Source of the DNA: Rickettsiales bacterium
Lineage (GTDB): Bacteria > Pseudomonadota > Alphaproteobacteria > Rickettsiales > SXRF01
Assembly: GCA_041396965.1 (NCBI GenBank)
Contig: JAWKXN010000001.1
Span: 1,240,001 to 1,304,000 of the forward strand
Length of the DNA: 64,000 nucleotides
Reading direction: 5' to 3'
Shown: positions 9,014 to 18,681 of the stretch, piece after piece
Numbering within the stretch: the stretch's first letter is position 1
Layout of the letters: each line of letters opens with the position of its first letter
Position numbers and translations under genes: made by a program
Notes under the pieces: generated by a model
Databases searched by the model: none
What the model saw: the letters and a program-made list of their open reading frames with translations, nothing else
What the model was told of the DNA's origin: nothing

Positions 9014-9829
9014 CTACCTTGCCTTAGCTGCCGCCGCGAGGTCAACCTCTTTATATTCCCAATCTTTCGCGCCTTTTTTAGAGGATATATCATATATATA
9101 TGGTTTAGCGTTATCCATGTTGTACTCTATTATCTGATCTTTACTCATATTTTTTATTATCATGGTGAGCGCGCGTAGGCTGTTACCGTGCGCTGAGATC
9201 ATTATATTCTCGCCATTTTGTAATCTAGGTAATATTTCCTCCTCCCAGAATGGTTTTACCCGCTTTACAACATCTGACAGTGACTCTGTTTTAGCGTCAT
9301 TATCTGGTACAATAATAAATTTAGGTTCGCCTTCACCTTTTTGAGAATTTTTATTTGGATGATATGGATTTGAGTCCTGCATAGCTGGCGGCGGATTATC
9401 GTATGAACGACGTAATGTTTTAATTTTTCCAGCGGCTATTTCCTTAGCTTCTTCCTCAGACTTACCATCTTTTATGGCTTGCTGTACATAATCACTCTCT
9501 AATTGTTTTTTATTATATCCGGTAACATCGCCATAGTGACGCTCAATCATCCTATCATCTATCTTAATTTCTTTACTAGGCGTTCCCATAGCATTAAGCA
9601 TTTCTCTTGCGGTACTACTCGCGCGAGAGAGATTGGTAGAATATACCACATCAGGTTGGAATCCAGAATCTCTTAGCTGCTTACCAGCTTCCTTAGCTTG
9701 TTCAATTCCTTTTTCAGTAAGAGAAACATCTACCCAGCCGGTAAATTGGTTTTTTTGATTCCACTCACTTTCTCCATGTCTTACTAAAACTAGGCGACCG
9801 GTCTTTGCGGTACTATCAGCATGTCCCAT
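9014..9829 (-). CDS. gpmA: 2,3-bisphosphoglycerate-dependent phosphoglycerate mutase
   Basis: This glycolytic enzyme interconverts 3- and 2-phosphoglycerate through a phosphohistidine. The catalytic motif LVRHGESEWN lies at residues 15-24, IERHYGDVTGYNK supplies the conserved Glu/Arg/Tyr, RRSYDNPPPAM binds substrate, and the second His is in SAHGNSLRAL. At 271 residues it is longer than the usual 230-250, because of a short N-terminal extension and a charged C-terminal tail. Substitution of the usual Asn by Ile in NERHYG is minor. It lies downstream of gyrB on the same strand but 124 bases apart, so a separate promoter is likely. Confidence 0.92.
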   Translation of the reverse strand: MGHADSTAKTGRLVLVRHGESEWNQKNQFTGWVDVSLTEKGIEQAKEAGKQLRDSGFQPDVVYSTNLSRASSTAREMLNAMGTPSKEIKIDDRMIERHYGDVTGYNKKQLESDYVQQAIKDGKSEEEAKEIAAGKIKTLRRSYDNPPPAMQDSNPYHPNKNSQKGEGEPKFIIVPDNDAKTESLSDVVKRVKPFWEEEILPRLQNGENIMISAHGNSLRALTMIIKNMSKDQIIEYNMDNAKPYIYDISSKKGAKDWEYKEVDLAAAAKAR

Positions 9830-9953
9830 TTTATTTCCTTTTTTTCTGTTTGTAATTTTTATAGAGATTAATTTAGCTTAACTAAAAAAGCAATAGTTAA
9901 CTAAAGTCATTTAGGTAATTATTACCGTTGGTAGCTATATATCTACTAAATAA

Positions 9954-12377
9954 CTAAATATCCAGATTTTCAACACTTAGGGCATTGGTGATAATAAAAT
10001 CACGGCGTGGCTCCACCACATCACCCATTAATGTGGAGAATAGAGCTTCCGTCTCAGCGTCATCCTCAATTTTCACCTGTAACAAGCGACGGGTTTCTGG
10101 GTTTAATGTAGTCTCCCATAGCTGATCCGGATTCATCTCACCAAGACCTTTGAAACGCTGGATGGTAGAGCCCTTACGTGCCCAATCCATCAATGTGTTA
10201 TATAGTTCTGACGGAGTGTTAATCTCCGCGCTACTTTGCTTACGGGTGATGGTTAACGAGCTCATAAAATACTCCGCGAAATATCCGGAATGGCTCGCTA
10301 TTTCGTTAGCGTCTTTACTACGCAGATTTTTATCCTCAAATAGATAAATTTCTTCTACCGCTCTTACCATACGCCGGATTTTGAACACATCATTTTCAAA
10401 TGAGCATTCCCAGCCAGCCTGCTCGCCTTCCAGCCTTGCCAGCGACTCTGCCCATGCTTTTGCTTTTTCCACACTTCCCGCATTACCGTCAAATATACCG
10501 GCTAGCGCCGCGGCTTCCAGCAGATTAATCGGGATACGTTTCGCTAGTGAGCTAAGAGCGCTATTTACTTTATATGCTTTAGTAAGAATATCCGCAAGCT
10601 CGTCACCATCAATAATTCTGCCACTGCTTAATACGATAGAAGATCCATCAAGAGCGGAAGTTTGTAAATGCTGTTCCAAAGCCTTATCATCCTTTAAGTA
10701 AACATCGCTATTGCCTCTACGCATTTTATAAAGCGGCGGCTGCGCTATGTACAAATAGCCTTTTTCAATAAGCTCGCGCATCTGCCGGAAAAAGAAAGTA
10801 AGCAGCAGAGTGCGGATATGAGAACCGTCAACGTCCGCGTCAGTCATAATAATTATCTTATGATAACGAGCTTTTTCTATATTGAATTCCTCACGTCCGA
10901 TGCTTGTACCAATAGCGGTAATCAGCGTTCCGACTTCCTGACTAGATAACATCCGGTCAAAACGCGCGCGCTCTACATTTAGTATCTTACCTTTAAGCGG
11001 CAATATCGCCTGATAATTACGGCTGCGTCCCTGCTTAGCTGAACCACCCGCCGAGTCACCCTCTACTATGAATAATTCTGATTTCGCTGGGTCTCGCTCT
11101 TGACAATCCGCTAGTTTTCCTGGAAGCGAGGAAATATCTAGCGCACCCTTACGACGAGTAAGCTCACGAGCTTTACGGGCCGCCTCACGGGCGGATGCCG
11201 CTTCTATAATTTTCCCAACTAATGTTTTAGCGTCTTGCGGATGCTCTTCCATCCACTGCGAAAGTTTATCGTACACATAGCTCTCAACCACCGGACGTAC
11301 TTCTGAGCTAACCAGCTTATCCTTAGTTTGCGAGGAGAATTTAGGGTCAGGAACCTTAACCGAGACAATAGCGGTAAGCCCTTCTCTCGCGTCATCACCG
11401 GTTATACCGACCTTAGCTTTTTTAGACATACCGCTTTCATCAAAATATTTATTGATTGAGCGAGTAAGAGCGGCGCGGAATCCGATGATATGAGTTCCAC
11501 CATCACGCTGACGGATATTATTGGTGAAAGCTAGGACATTTTCATGGTAGCTGTCATTCCACTGCATGGCGACCTCAACCCCCATGCCATCACGCTCACC
11601 TTTTATGACGATAGTATCATGCAGAGCGTGTTTGCTTTTATCCAGATATTTAGCGTAGGCTTCTGTTCCACCTTCATAATAAAACTCTATCTCTGTTGCT
11701 GGATCTGTACGCTCATCCTTAAGCAAAATACGCACACCTGAATTAAGGAAAGCCAGCTCACGCAGACGATGCTCAACAGTAGCGAAGTTAAAATCTATCA
11801 TAGAAAAAGTTTCTTTAGATGGCAGAAAGGTAACGCTTGTACCTTTTTTGCCCTCAGTGTCACCAACTATTTTAAGATGTTGCGTGGTTTCACCGTGCGA
11901 GAATTTTGCTTCATACTGCTTGTTATTGCGCCATATTGTTAAATTTAGATATACTGAAAGAGCATTTACCACCGACACACCAACACCATGCAAACCACCA
12001 GATACCTTATATGAATTCTGGTCAAACTTACCACCGGCGTGGAGTTGGGTCATAATAACCTCAGCGGCTGATACTCCTTCTCCCTCATGTATATCAACTG
12101 GAATACCACGTCCGTTGTCAGACACCGTGCATGAACCATCGTTATTAAGGCTTACCGTAACTAAATCACAATGTCCGGCGAGCGCTTCGTCAATAGCGTT
12201 ATCCACCACCTCATAGATCATGTGGTGCAAGCCGGAACCGTCATCAGTATCCCCGATATACATACCCGGACGCTTGCGAACCGCCTCCAGCCCCTTTAAT
12301 ACCTTAATTGAATCCGCACCGTAATTATTTTGCTGCATGTCATGCTCTACTTCTTCTATTTTTAACGCTTCAGCCAT
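9954..12377 (-). CDS. gyrB: DNA gyrase subunit B
   Basis: GyrB is the ATPase half of gyrase (A2B2), which introduces negative supercoils. The 807-residue protein begins with a short acidic extension, then the GHKL ATPase with EVVDNAIDEAL, DNGRGIPV and GVGVSVVNALS. The TOPRIM domain has EGDSAGGSAKQGR and DADVDGSHIRTLL, and the C-terminus has the QRFKGLGEMNP motif. The start at 12377 is standard. It follows the recF/dnaN/dnaA group on the same strand, but the 330-base gap with a repeat suggests its own promoter. It is full length and intact. Confidence 0.97.
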   Translation of the reverse strand: MAEALKIEEVEHDMQQNNYGADSIKVLKGLEAVRKRPGMYIGDTDDGSGLHHMIYEVVDNAIDEALAGHCDLVTVSLNNDGSCTVSDNGRGIPVDIHEGEGVSAAEVIMTQLHAGGKFDQNSYKVSGGLHGVGVSVVNALSVYLNLTIWRNNKQYEAKFSHGETTQHLKIVGDTEGKKGTSVTFLPSKETFSMIDFNFATVEHRLRELAFLNSGVRILLKDERTDPATEIEFYYEGGTEAYAKYLDKSKHALHDTIVIKGERDGMGVEVAMQWNDSYHENVLAFTNNIRQRDGGTHIIGFRAALTRSINKYFDESGMSKKAKVGITGDDAREGLTAIVSVKVPDPKFSSQTKDKLVSSEVRPVVESYVYDKLSQWMEEHPQDAKTLVGKIIEAASAREAARKARELTRRKGALDISSLPGKLADCQERDPAKSELFIVEGDSAGGSAKQGRSRNYQAILPLKGKILNVERARFDRMLSSQEVGTLITAIGTSIGREEFNIEKARYHKIIIMTDADVDGSHIRTLLLTFFFRQMRELIEKGYLYIAQPPLYKMRRGNSDVYLKDDKALEQHLQTSALDGSSIVLSSGRIIDGDELADILTKAYKVNSALSSLAKRIPINLLEAAALAGIFDGNAGSVEKAKAWAESLARLEGEQAGWECSFENDVFKIRRMVRAVEEIYLFEDKNLRSKDANEIASHSGYFAEYFMSSLTITRKQSSAEINTPSELYNTLMDWARKGSTIQRFKGLGEMNPDQLWETTLNPETRRLLQVKIEDDAETEALFSTLMGDVVEPRRDFIITNALSVENLDI

Positions 12378-12457
12378 TTTTTATTCTCTGAAAATTATAA
12401 TATTTTTTATTTTTAATAATTATATTGAAAATAATTTTAACACTCGCTACATAGTGC

Positions 12458-12521
12458 AAAACCACCACTTTCGGCGATAGTTTTGATAGTAGTTTCTAAC
12501 CACATAATTATAAACTACTAT
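12458..12521 (+). repeat. Two-hairpin interspersed repeat, copy 2
   Basis: This copy lies in the 330-base gap upstream of gyrB (12378-12707), which otherwise holds only AT-rich sequence. Hairpin 1 is worn (AAAAC at 12458-12462 pairs with GTTTT at 12480-12484). Hairpin 2 has a perfect 10-bp stem, ATAGTAGTTT at 12486-12495 with its complement at 12512-12521. The changes in the two arms relative to copies 1 and 3 are compensatory, so pairing is conserved. Confidence 0.8.
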
Positions 12522-12707
12522 AATTGTATAATTCACAGCAAGAAGTTGTAGCATAACCCTACAATATTGGAACTGTTTTTTTGCGTATTTTCGCATGTTA
12601 AGACAAATAATTTACTGAATAATTGGCTTTAACATTAAGATTTTTGCACTAATTGTCTGTCTGGCAATAAACACCTAACTATATCTATTATTATCTACAG
12701 TTATAAT

Positions 12708-13260
12708 TCATTGATTCTGCAATTTTTGTTGGATTTCTAAGCTTTTTTGTCTCATTTCTAACATCTTTTGCTTCATAAACTCTTGTGGAGTGATTTTACC
12801 ATTCATTCTATAATCTTCTATTGAGTCAAGATACTTATCTTGAATAAGATTATATGGATTATCCATATCGCAAGCAAAAGAATCCTCTACAAATCTGATA
12901 GCTATAGCGAAAGCTTCATTCATCCCAACAAGTTTTTCTTTATATTCCAGACTATTATTTTCAGACCATCTTACAAAAGCATCAGGAAATTTTTCCTTAT
13001 CCACCATATTCATGCCACAAACAATTTCTCTGTTACAGGTGCATAAATTTTTGTTTTTTGATGGACTATGCACTTCTATCATATACGCGACAAAAATTTT
13101 GCTTTTACAGCTTTTAATGTTTCTTTGGTCAGTGCTCATACAAGCTTTTTTTTAGATCCTCACCAGTTTTAATAGATATGGCTCTTTCTCTAGCGATCGC
13201 TAAATTAACCGAAAATATTATTAGAAATAAAAAAACAAGCGATATTCTTACTATGGACAT
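12708..13260 (-). pseudogene. Frameshifted gene for a small secreted cysteine-containing protein
   Basis: The frame starting with ATG at 13260 has a ribosome site (AAAGGTG) and a signal peptide (ISLVFLFLIIF, ending NLAIA). It stops after about 43 codons. At 13146-13153 there is a run of eight T (eight A in the coding strand). Reading one A fewer joins it smoothly to a 143-codon frame ending at 12708, giving TGEDLKKAC followed by a Cys-rich domain with further Cys residues. The joined mature protein resembles the Rap1a/Tai type of small periplasmic protein (TG.DL...C start, several paired Cys), but this match is loose. It may be a real mutation, a homopolymer sequencing error, or slippage during expression. 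Confidence 0.6.
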
Positions 13261-13286
13261 ATTCACACCTTTCAAGAACAGTAATA

Positions 13287-14549
13287 TTATATAATAACAC
13301 TACCGTTATCCACCTTAAAAAACTGGGCTTTTCCATGTAAACTCATAAATAATGACTGATCAGTCCCTGTCATCCATGTTTGCGCGCCAATATCATATAT
13401 TTCCTCAAATAATTCCTGTCTTTTCGCCGAGTCTAAATGACTTGCTATCTCATCAAGAAGTATTATTGGAACAACCCTATGCCATATCGCTCCCGAGCGG
13501 GCTTGCGCTAGTATTATGGAAAGCATCATCGCTTTTTGCTCACCAGTTGAGCAAGCGGAAGCTGGCATATTCTTCTTAACATGAGTTACCAAAAGCTCGC
13601 TGCGGTGTGTACCAACATTAGTCCTACCTGATTCACCATCTTTTCTTCTGCTAATGGCTAAAGTCTCAGCAAACATATTTTCCGCTTCCAGAGCTGTTTT
13701 ACCATCTTTTAACAACTCCTCAACATATCCGATTATATCTATATAGGCTTTAGGAAAACTAAGGGTAGATGAACCTATGGCGTAATTTATATGCTCACAT
13801 GTAGAGATTCTAGCTTGCGCTATGGCCACCCCGCTTGCCGCCATTTTTTTCTCCAGAGATGAAAGCCAATTATTATCAGCACCGGAAAATTGTAATAGTT
13901 TATTACGCTCACGCATGGCGTACTCATATTCATTTACACAAGTGGCATGCGCTGGATCAAAATTAAATACTAGACGGTCAAGAAATTTACGCCCCGATGA
14001 CGCGCCTTCCAGAAAAAGCTGTTCCATTTGTGGAGTAAGCCAGATTATAGAAATATGCGATAAAAGTTCGCTATGCTTGCTGGTAAGCTGTCCATCAATC
14101 TTTACTATGCGTTTATCAGCATTTTCAGAATTATCAAAAGACCTACCAGTTCCTATCTTTACCTCACCTTGTTTACCATAAATATTCGCGGAAACTGTCC
14201 AACCAGTATTATAATCTCTTCCAACAACAGGAAGTATTGCTTCTTCTGGAAGAGTTATATTCAAGCTATCAATATCAGATAATTTCGCTTTTCTTAGTCC
14301 CCGACCGGCGATAAGTAAAGATATAGCTTCCAGTATATTGGTTTTTCCGGCTCCGTTCACACCAGTTAAAACTACTGGTTCTTCTGAAACCTCTATACGA
14401 GTGTTACGATAATTGCGAAAATTAGAAAGTGACAGAGAGGAAAGCGATATTTTTTTAGGGTTACAAGTTGACTTTGCAGTGTAAAAAACAACTTCACTAC
14501 TATCATCTCTATTAACAGCAAGAATAGAATTTTCTAGCGTAACACTCAT
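13287..14549 (-). CDS. recF: DNA replication and repair protein RecF
   Basis: RecF is an SMC-like ATPase that helps RecOR load RecA at gaps. Walker A GVNGAGKTN is at residues 63-71, the ABC-like signature STGEQKAM is near the C-terminus, followed by Walker B ILLDEIASHLD. At 420 residues it is about 40-50 longer than usual. The extra N-terminal segment (about 33 residues before SLSLSNFRNYR) depends on the ATG that overlaps the dnaN stop by 4 bases. An internal start would give the standard length, but the overlap favours coupling. It lies in the usual dnaN-recF order. Confidence 0.94.
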   Translation of the reverse strand: MSVTLENSILAVNRDDSSEVVFYTAKSTCNPKKISLSSLSLSNFRNYRNTRIEVSEEPVVLTGVNGAGKTNILEAISLLIAGRGLRKAKLSDIDSLNITLPEEAILPVVGRDYNTGWTVSANIYGKQGEVKIGTGRSFDNSENADKRIVKIDGQLTSKHSELLSHISIIWLTPQMEQLFLEGASSGRKFLDRLVFNFDPAHATCVNEYEYAMRERNKLLQFSGADNNWLSSLEKKMAASGVAIAQARISTCEHINYAIGSSTLSFPKAYIDIIGYVEELLKDGKTALEAENMFAETLAISRRKDGESGRTNVGTHRSELLVTHVKKNMPASACSTGEQKAMMLSIILAQARSGAIWHRVVPIILLDEIASHLDSAKRQELFEEIYDIGAQTWMTGTDQSLFMSLHGKAQFFKVDNGSVII

Positions 14550-15664
14550 ACCCTCATCGGCATTATAACATATAGAGAAGTTACATCCGCTGTATCGCGC
14601 ACTAATGCCGGAGAGCCACTGTCATTTAATAGGAACTGTACGGTATCACCTTCTATTTCGCCCATCATTTCCAGCATATAACGAGAATTAAAACCTATCT
14701 CTAGCGGACCCGATGAGTAAGTTACCTCTATTTCCTCTGAGGCCTCACATTGATCACCACCACCGGCCGATAAAGTCAAATTACCATTTTCCAATTTTAA
14801 TTTAATCGCCCGTGATTTTTCCGATGATATAACCGAAACCCTGTCTACCGCCTCTCTAAAAATTTTACAATTAACTTCCATAAGCTTATCATTGGCTGAT
14901 GGAATTACTCTTTCATAGTCAGGGAAATTACCATCAATTAATTTGGATACTAAAACAGCGTCTCCATAAACAAAACGGATTTTTGACTCAGATAATGAAA
15001 TAGCTACATCACCCTCACCGGTCTCTAGTATTTTCTTAAGTTCATATATAGCTTTTCTTGGCACAATAATACTAGGTATGCCGTCAGCTCCAGCGGGAAG
15101 AGCTATCTCAACTCTTGCTAAACGGTGACCATCGGTCGCTACCGAACGTAGAGTTTTATCATCACCATCACCCGCCACATGGAAATATATACCATTTAGA
15201 TAATAACGAGTTTCTTCTGTAGATATGGCAAAGCTAGGTTTTTCAATAAGCGCGAGACACTCTGTTGATTTAAGGGTGAAATTATGCTTGAGATCACCTT
15301 CAGCCATAACCGGAAAATCATCAACAGGAAGGCAAGCAAGAGAAAAACGTGACTGCCCAGCATTAATAGAAATCTTTCCACCATCAGCACTGCTACTCAT
15401 TTCTATCTGGGTACCTTCAGGAAGTTTGCGGACTATGTCATATAAAGTATGCGCCGGCACGGTAGTAGAGCCTTCCGCGTTAATTTGAGCCGCCACTTTC
15501 TCTACAACGGCTATATCCATATCGGTCGCCGTAAGCGAAATATCACTACCTTTAGCGTCAATCTTCACGTTAGACAATACAGCTATAGTTCCACGCTTTT
15601 CAACAACTGACTGAACGTGGCTTAGGCTTTTCAACAAATCAGCTCTTTCAATTACAAATTTCAT
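14546..15664 (-). CDS. dnaN: DNA polymerase III beta sliding clamp
   Basis: The beta clamp is a ring-shaped dimer that tethers polymerase III to DNA. The 372 residues form three homologous domains and the N-terminus (KFVIERADLLKSLSHVQSVVEKR) and C-terminus (VIMPMRV) are the classic ones. The LATDGHRLA-type sequence (SVATDGHRLARVE) sits in the middle domain. It overlaps recF by 4 bases. The usual dnaA neighbour is displaced by an unknown 397-residue gene. Confidence 0.97.
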   Translation of the reverse strand: MKFVIERADLLKSLSHVQSVVEKRGTIAVLSNVKIDAKGSDISLTATDMDIAVVEKVAAQINAEGSTTVPAHTLYDIVRKLPEGTQIEMSSSADGGKISINAGQSRFSLACLPVDDFPVMAEGDLKHNFTLKSTECLALIEKPSFAISTEETRYYLNGIYFHVAGDGDDKTLRSVATDGHRLARVEIALPAGADGIPSIIVPRKAIYELKKILETGEGDVAISLSESKIRFVYGDAVLVSKLIDGNFPDYERVIPSANDKLMEVNCKIFREAVDRVSVISSEKSRAIKLKLENGNLTLSAGGGDQCEASEEIEVTYSSGPLEIGFNSRYMLEMMGEIEGDTVQFLLNDSGSPALVRDTADVTSLYVIMPMRV

Positions 15665-15829
15665 AAATCCTGTGTCGTTCTTTTATATTATTTTTTACTT
15701 ATTATCGTATTATACGTTCGGTAATATAGCAGCGAAAAAGCATGTGGCAAATGTTTTCTAAAACCACACTATATTCTTTTTTGGGTATATTTAGATATAA
15801 AAAATTCTTGGTGTCAGCTCAATCTATTA

Positions 15830-17023
15830 TTAACGCGCGCCTCTTTCTTCTGCCTTTTTCTGTAATATTGTGACCGCATTAGGAGTAAGACGGAACAAAT
15901 CACTATCATCCATTCTACTGTTACCATTAAGATCAGCAACACTCATACCATCAGCTAATATTTTTTTAGCGTCAGCAAAATTTCCTAACCCTGCTCTTTC
16001 CAGTAATTCCTTAAATTCTGTACCACTATAAATTTTATCTTCTGATTGTTTTAACGCCGATTGAGAATTTATTACTGCATATTCTTCCTTAGATAAAGTG
16101 GCTTTACCTGCAAAAAGCTGATCAAAGCGCTCTTTATTTCCCCATTTTTTATCTACCCAATCGGTAAATGCTATTGAAGCATTCTCTGGATTTTGAGCCA
16201 CATCATAAGTCCACGCTTGATACTGAGCATAGGACATAGCAGTGTACTTGCCTTCGGATCCATTATGGAAATATTCTTTATCAGTAAATGAACTAGCTTG
16301 CGTCCTTGAAAAATTAGCAATTAATTGTTCGTCCGTTTTTGGGTTGTTTTTATCTGCACCGAAATAAAACTTCACCTCATCAAATTGCCCTCCATCATGT
16401 ACCTGATCCATGACAATCACACGATCTTGATAAGGAATACCGGATTTTATTTGTGTTAATACCTTTTCTGTAACATATATATCTGGCAATCCGTCGCCAT
16501 TATTAACCGGTTTTCCATTTGTACCATCAATGACTATCTCACCATAGTTAGCTTCACGTGGCTCTGAAATTATTCCCCTAAAAGTAACTGCGCGGCGCGC
16601 GCCTTCTGGGGTTTCAATATTTATCTTTTGATCACCAGCCGCATAAGTTTCTTTCTGAGAAATAATAGATACCCCTCTATCCTCTGCCCATTTATCAACA
16701 CTTTTATCAGGAGCCTCACGCTGCCAAGCCATAAACTCCGTAGAGTCAAGCTTAATAGGATCACCTCTACTGTCTGCCACTGTAATTTCCAACCAAAGGT
16801 TATATGCGCCAGAGCCTAATTCTTTTATTTTATATAGAGGTATATGCTGCGGCTCTCCAGAATCAAGCTTTTCTAAAATTTCTACAGCATTTGGATTTTT
16901 CTTTATAAAATCTTCGTTGTATTTTTGGAAGTCACCATTTGGATCATTGATAAGTTTGTTATACTCATCATCTGTTTTCATAGAGTTTATCTGTATTAAA
17001 GGATATTTCTGTTCTGCAGCCAT
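15830..17023 (-). CDS. Unknown protein with EF-hand-like modules at both ends
   Basis: No known family fits the whole protein. From the ATG at 17023 (AGGA 9 bases upstream; an ATG at 17032 is too close to it) it has 397 residues and no signal peptide. Residues 364-375 (DLNGNSRMDDSD) match a dockerin-style calcium loop with acidic or Asn ligands at positions 1, 3, 5, 9 and 12. The same 26-residue unit is found at residues 27-52: both copies begin D.NG(D/N), have D at position 12 and continue PNAV.IL.K at the same spacing. A third acidic turn (NNGDGLPD) lies at 174-181. The gene sits between dnaN and dnaA, where none is expected. Role unknown; calcium binding is inferred. Confidence 0.7.
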   Translation of the reverse strand: MAAEQKYPLIQINSMKTDDEYNKLINDPNGDFQKYNEDFIKKNPNAVEILEKLDSGEPQHIPLYKIKELGSGAYNLWLEITVADSRGDPIKLDSTEFMAWQREAPDKSVDKWAEDRGVSIISQKETYAAGDQKINIETPEGARRAVTFRGIISEPREANYGEIVIDGTNGKPVNNGDGLPDIYVTEKVLTQIKSGIPYQDRVIVMDQVHDGGQFDEVKFYFGADKNNPKTDEQLIANFSRTQASSFTDKEYFHNGSEGKYTAMSYAQYQAWTYDVAQNPENASIAFTDWVDKKWGNKERFDQLFAGKATLSKEEYAVINSQSALKQSEDKIYSGTEFKELLERAGLGNFADAKKILADGMSVADLNGNSRMDDSDLFRLTPNAVTILQKKAEERGAR

Positions 17024-17207
17024 TTTTATCATTCCTATTTATCACCAATTAATGAATTGGCTTACGACATTAATATAATACAATTTTCTGAGAAATAATT
17101 ATTACAATATCATGAAATATTAATAAATGAGACTATAAAAAGCTGGCTATCCATCTAACCTATTGTTTTACAATATATTATATACAAAAAAAGACCAATA
17201 CAGCTAA

Positions 17208-18653
17208 CTAACTTTGCAACAAGCGGCTTAGCATTTCAATATCTTGTGAGAACTCGTGGTCAGAGGAGATAAGCTCTTCTACTTTCTTCACGGCGTGCAT
17301 AACGGTAGTATGATCTTTTCCACCAAAGCGCCTGCCAATCTCCGGCAAACTTTTACTAGTAAGCTTCTTGGAAAGATACATAGCTATTTGTCTAGGTCTT
17401 GCTACTTGTCTTGCTCTTCTCGCTGAGTGCATGTCAGAAACTTTTATATTATAATGACCGGCTACTTGTTTTTGTATATCCTCAACAGAGATGCGACGAT
17501 CGTTAGCTCTTAGAAGATCATGCAATACTTCCTGCGTTGTCTCTAAAGTTACCGGACGACCAACCAAAGTAGCGTGCGCCACCACCCGATTGAGTGACCC
17601 TTCAAGCTCACGGATATTTGAGGTTATTTTATGCGCGAGAAATTCCATTACTTTCTGTGGTATAACCACATCTTTCATTTGCTCTACTTTTGACTGCAAA
17701 ATACCAAGACGCAATTCATAACTAGTAGTATGTATATCAGCAACCAGCCCCCAGCCAAGACGTGAACGCACCCTCTCCTCTATTCCTTCTAAATCAGAAG
17801 GTGAACGATCTCCAGAAATCACCAATTGTTTATTCTGATCAACAAGGGCGTTAAAAGTATGGAAAAACTCTTCCTGCGTAGAGTCCTTACCGCTGATGAA
17901 CTGCACATCATCAATCATAAGCACATCAACTGAGCGGAAATGCTCCTTAAACGCCAGAGCTTCCTTAAAACGTAGAGCTTTAATGAACTGATACATAAAT
18001 TTCTCAGCCGATAGATATAAAACTCTCCTTTCAGGAGTGTTATTACGAATATGCCAAGCTATCGCGTGCATAAGGTGAGTTTTACCAAGCCCTACTCCTC
18101 CGTAAAGAAATAGCGGATTACAACCCTGCACCACATTTCCAGATTCCGCCACCCTTCTAGCGGCAGCATGCGCTAATTCATTTGGCTTTCCAACCACAAA
18201 ATTCTCAAAAGTATAGCGTGGATCAAGTGGAGCCCCCATCTGCGCGTCAATCTCTGACGCATTACTACCCATAGTTTGCGCGTCTTCCGACTGCCAACTT
18301 TGCGGAGTAAGGACATTAAAAGTTTGTGGAGCTGTAGATTTTTCAGCGGAAGCTGGTGATTTTGTGGAATCATCAACAAATATCTCTATTTCATAACCTT
18401 CTGATATTTCTTCTTCATGCCAAAGACTATTAATATTATCTATATAATTTCTGTTAATCCATTCACGCATAAAACGTGTAGGAACGGATATTCTTATGGT
18501 ATTATCCGATATACCACTAAAGGATAATGGCTTAAGCCAACTTCTAAATATAGCGTCACTATAGTTAGTAGCTAATTTAGCTACCACACGCTGCCACGCC
18601 ATAGACAGCAAATCCTCCATAGTTTGATTTTCAGAATATTGTAGAGATGCCAT
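17208..18653 (-). CDS. dnaA: Chromosomal replication initiator DnaA
   Basis: DnaA binds oriC boxes and opens the origin. I start it at ATG 18653 (MASLQYSEN), with AGG 8 bases upstream; the frame stays open for 40 more codons, but that part overlaps the next gene and is not DnaA-like. Domain I begins near residue 12. The AAA+ domain has Walker A GGVGLGKTH near residue 180 and Walker B VLMIDDVQF. The C-terminal DNA-binding domain has the signature GRRFGGKDHTTVMHAV. The 481-residue length is normal. No DnaA-box cluster is visible next to it, so the origin probably lies elsewhere. Confidence 0.97.
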   Translation of the reverse strand: MASLQYSENQTMEDLLSMAWQRVVAKLATNYSDAIFRSWLKPLSFSGISDNTIRISVPTRFMREWINRNYIDNINSLWHEEEISEGYEIEIFVDDSTKSPASAEKSTAPQTFNVLTPQSWQSEDAQTMGSNASEIDAQMGAPLDPRYTFENFVVGKPNELAHAAARRVAESGNVVQGCNPLFLYGGVGLGKTHLMHAIAWHIRNNTPERRVLYLSAEKFMYQFIKALRFKEALAFKEHFRSVDVLMIDDVQFISGKDSTQEEFFHTFNALVDQNKQLVISGDRSPSDLEGIEERVRSRLGWGLVADIHTTSYELRLGILQSKVEQMKDVVIPQKVMEFLAHKITSNIRELEGSLNRVVAHATLVGRPVTLETTQEVLHDLLRANDRRISVEDIQKQVAGHYNIKVSDMHSARRARQVARPRQIAMYLSKKLTSKSLPEIGRRFGGKDHTTVMHAVKKVEELISSDHEFSQDIEMLSRLLQS

Positions 18654-18681
18654 ACAAACTAAACCTATGTTATACTTAAAA

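Noticed and set aside
14073..14282. Antisense frames inside recF, gyrB, rpoN and other genes
   Set aside because: They lie wholly within strong genes and have shadow-like composition without domains or ribosome sites.
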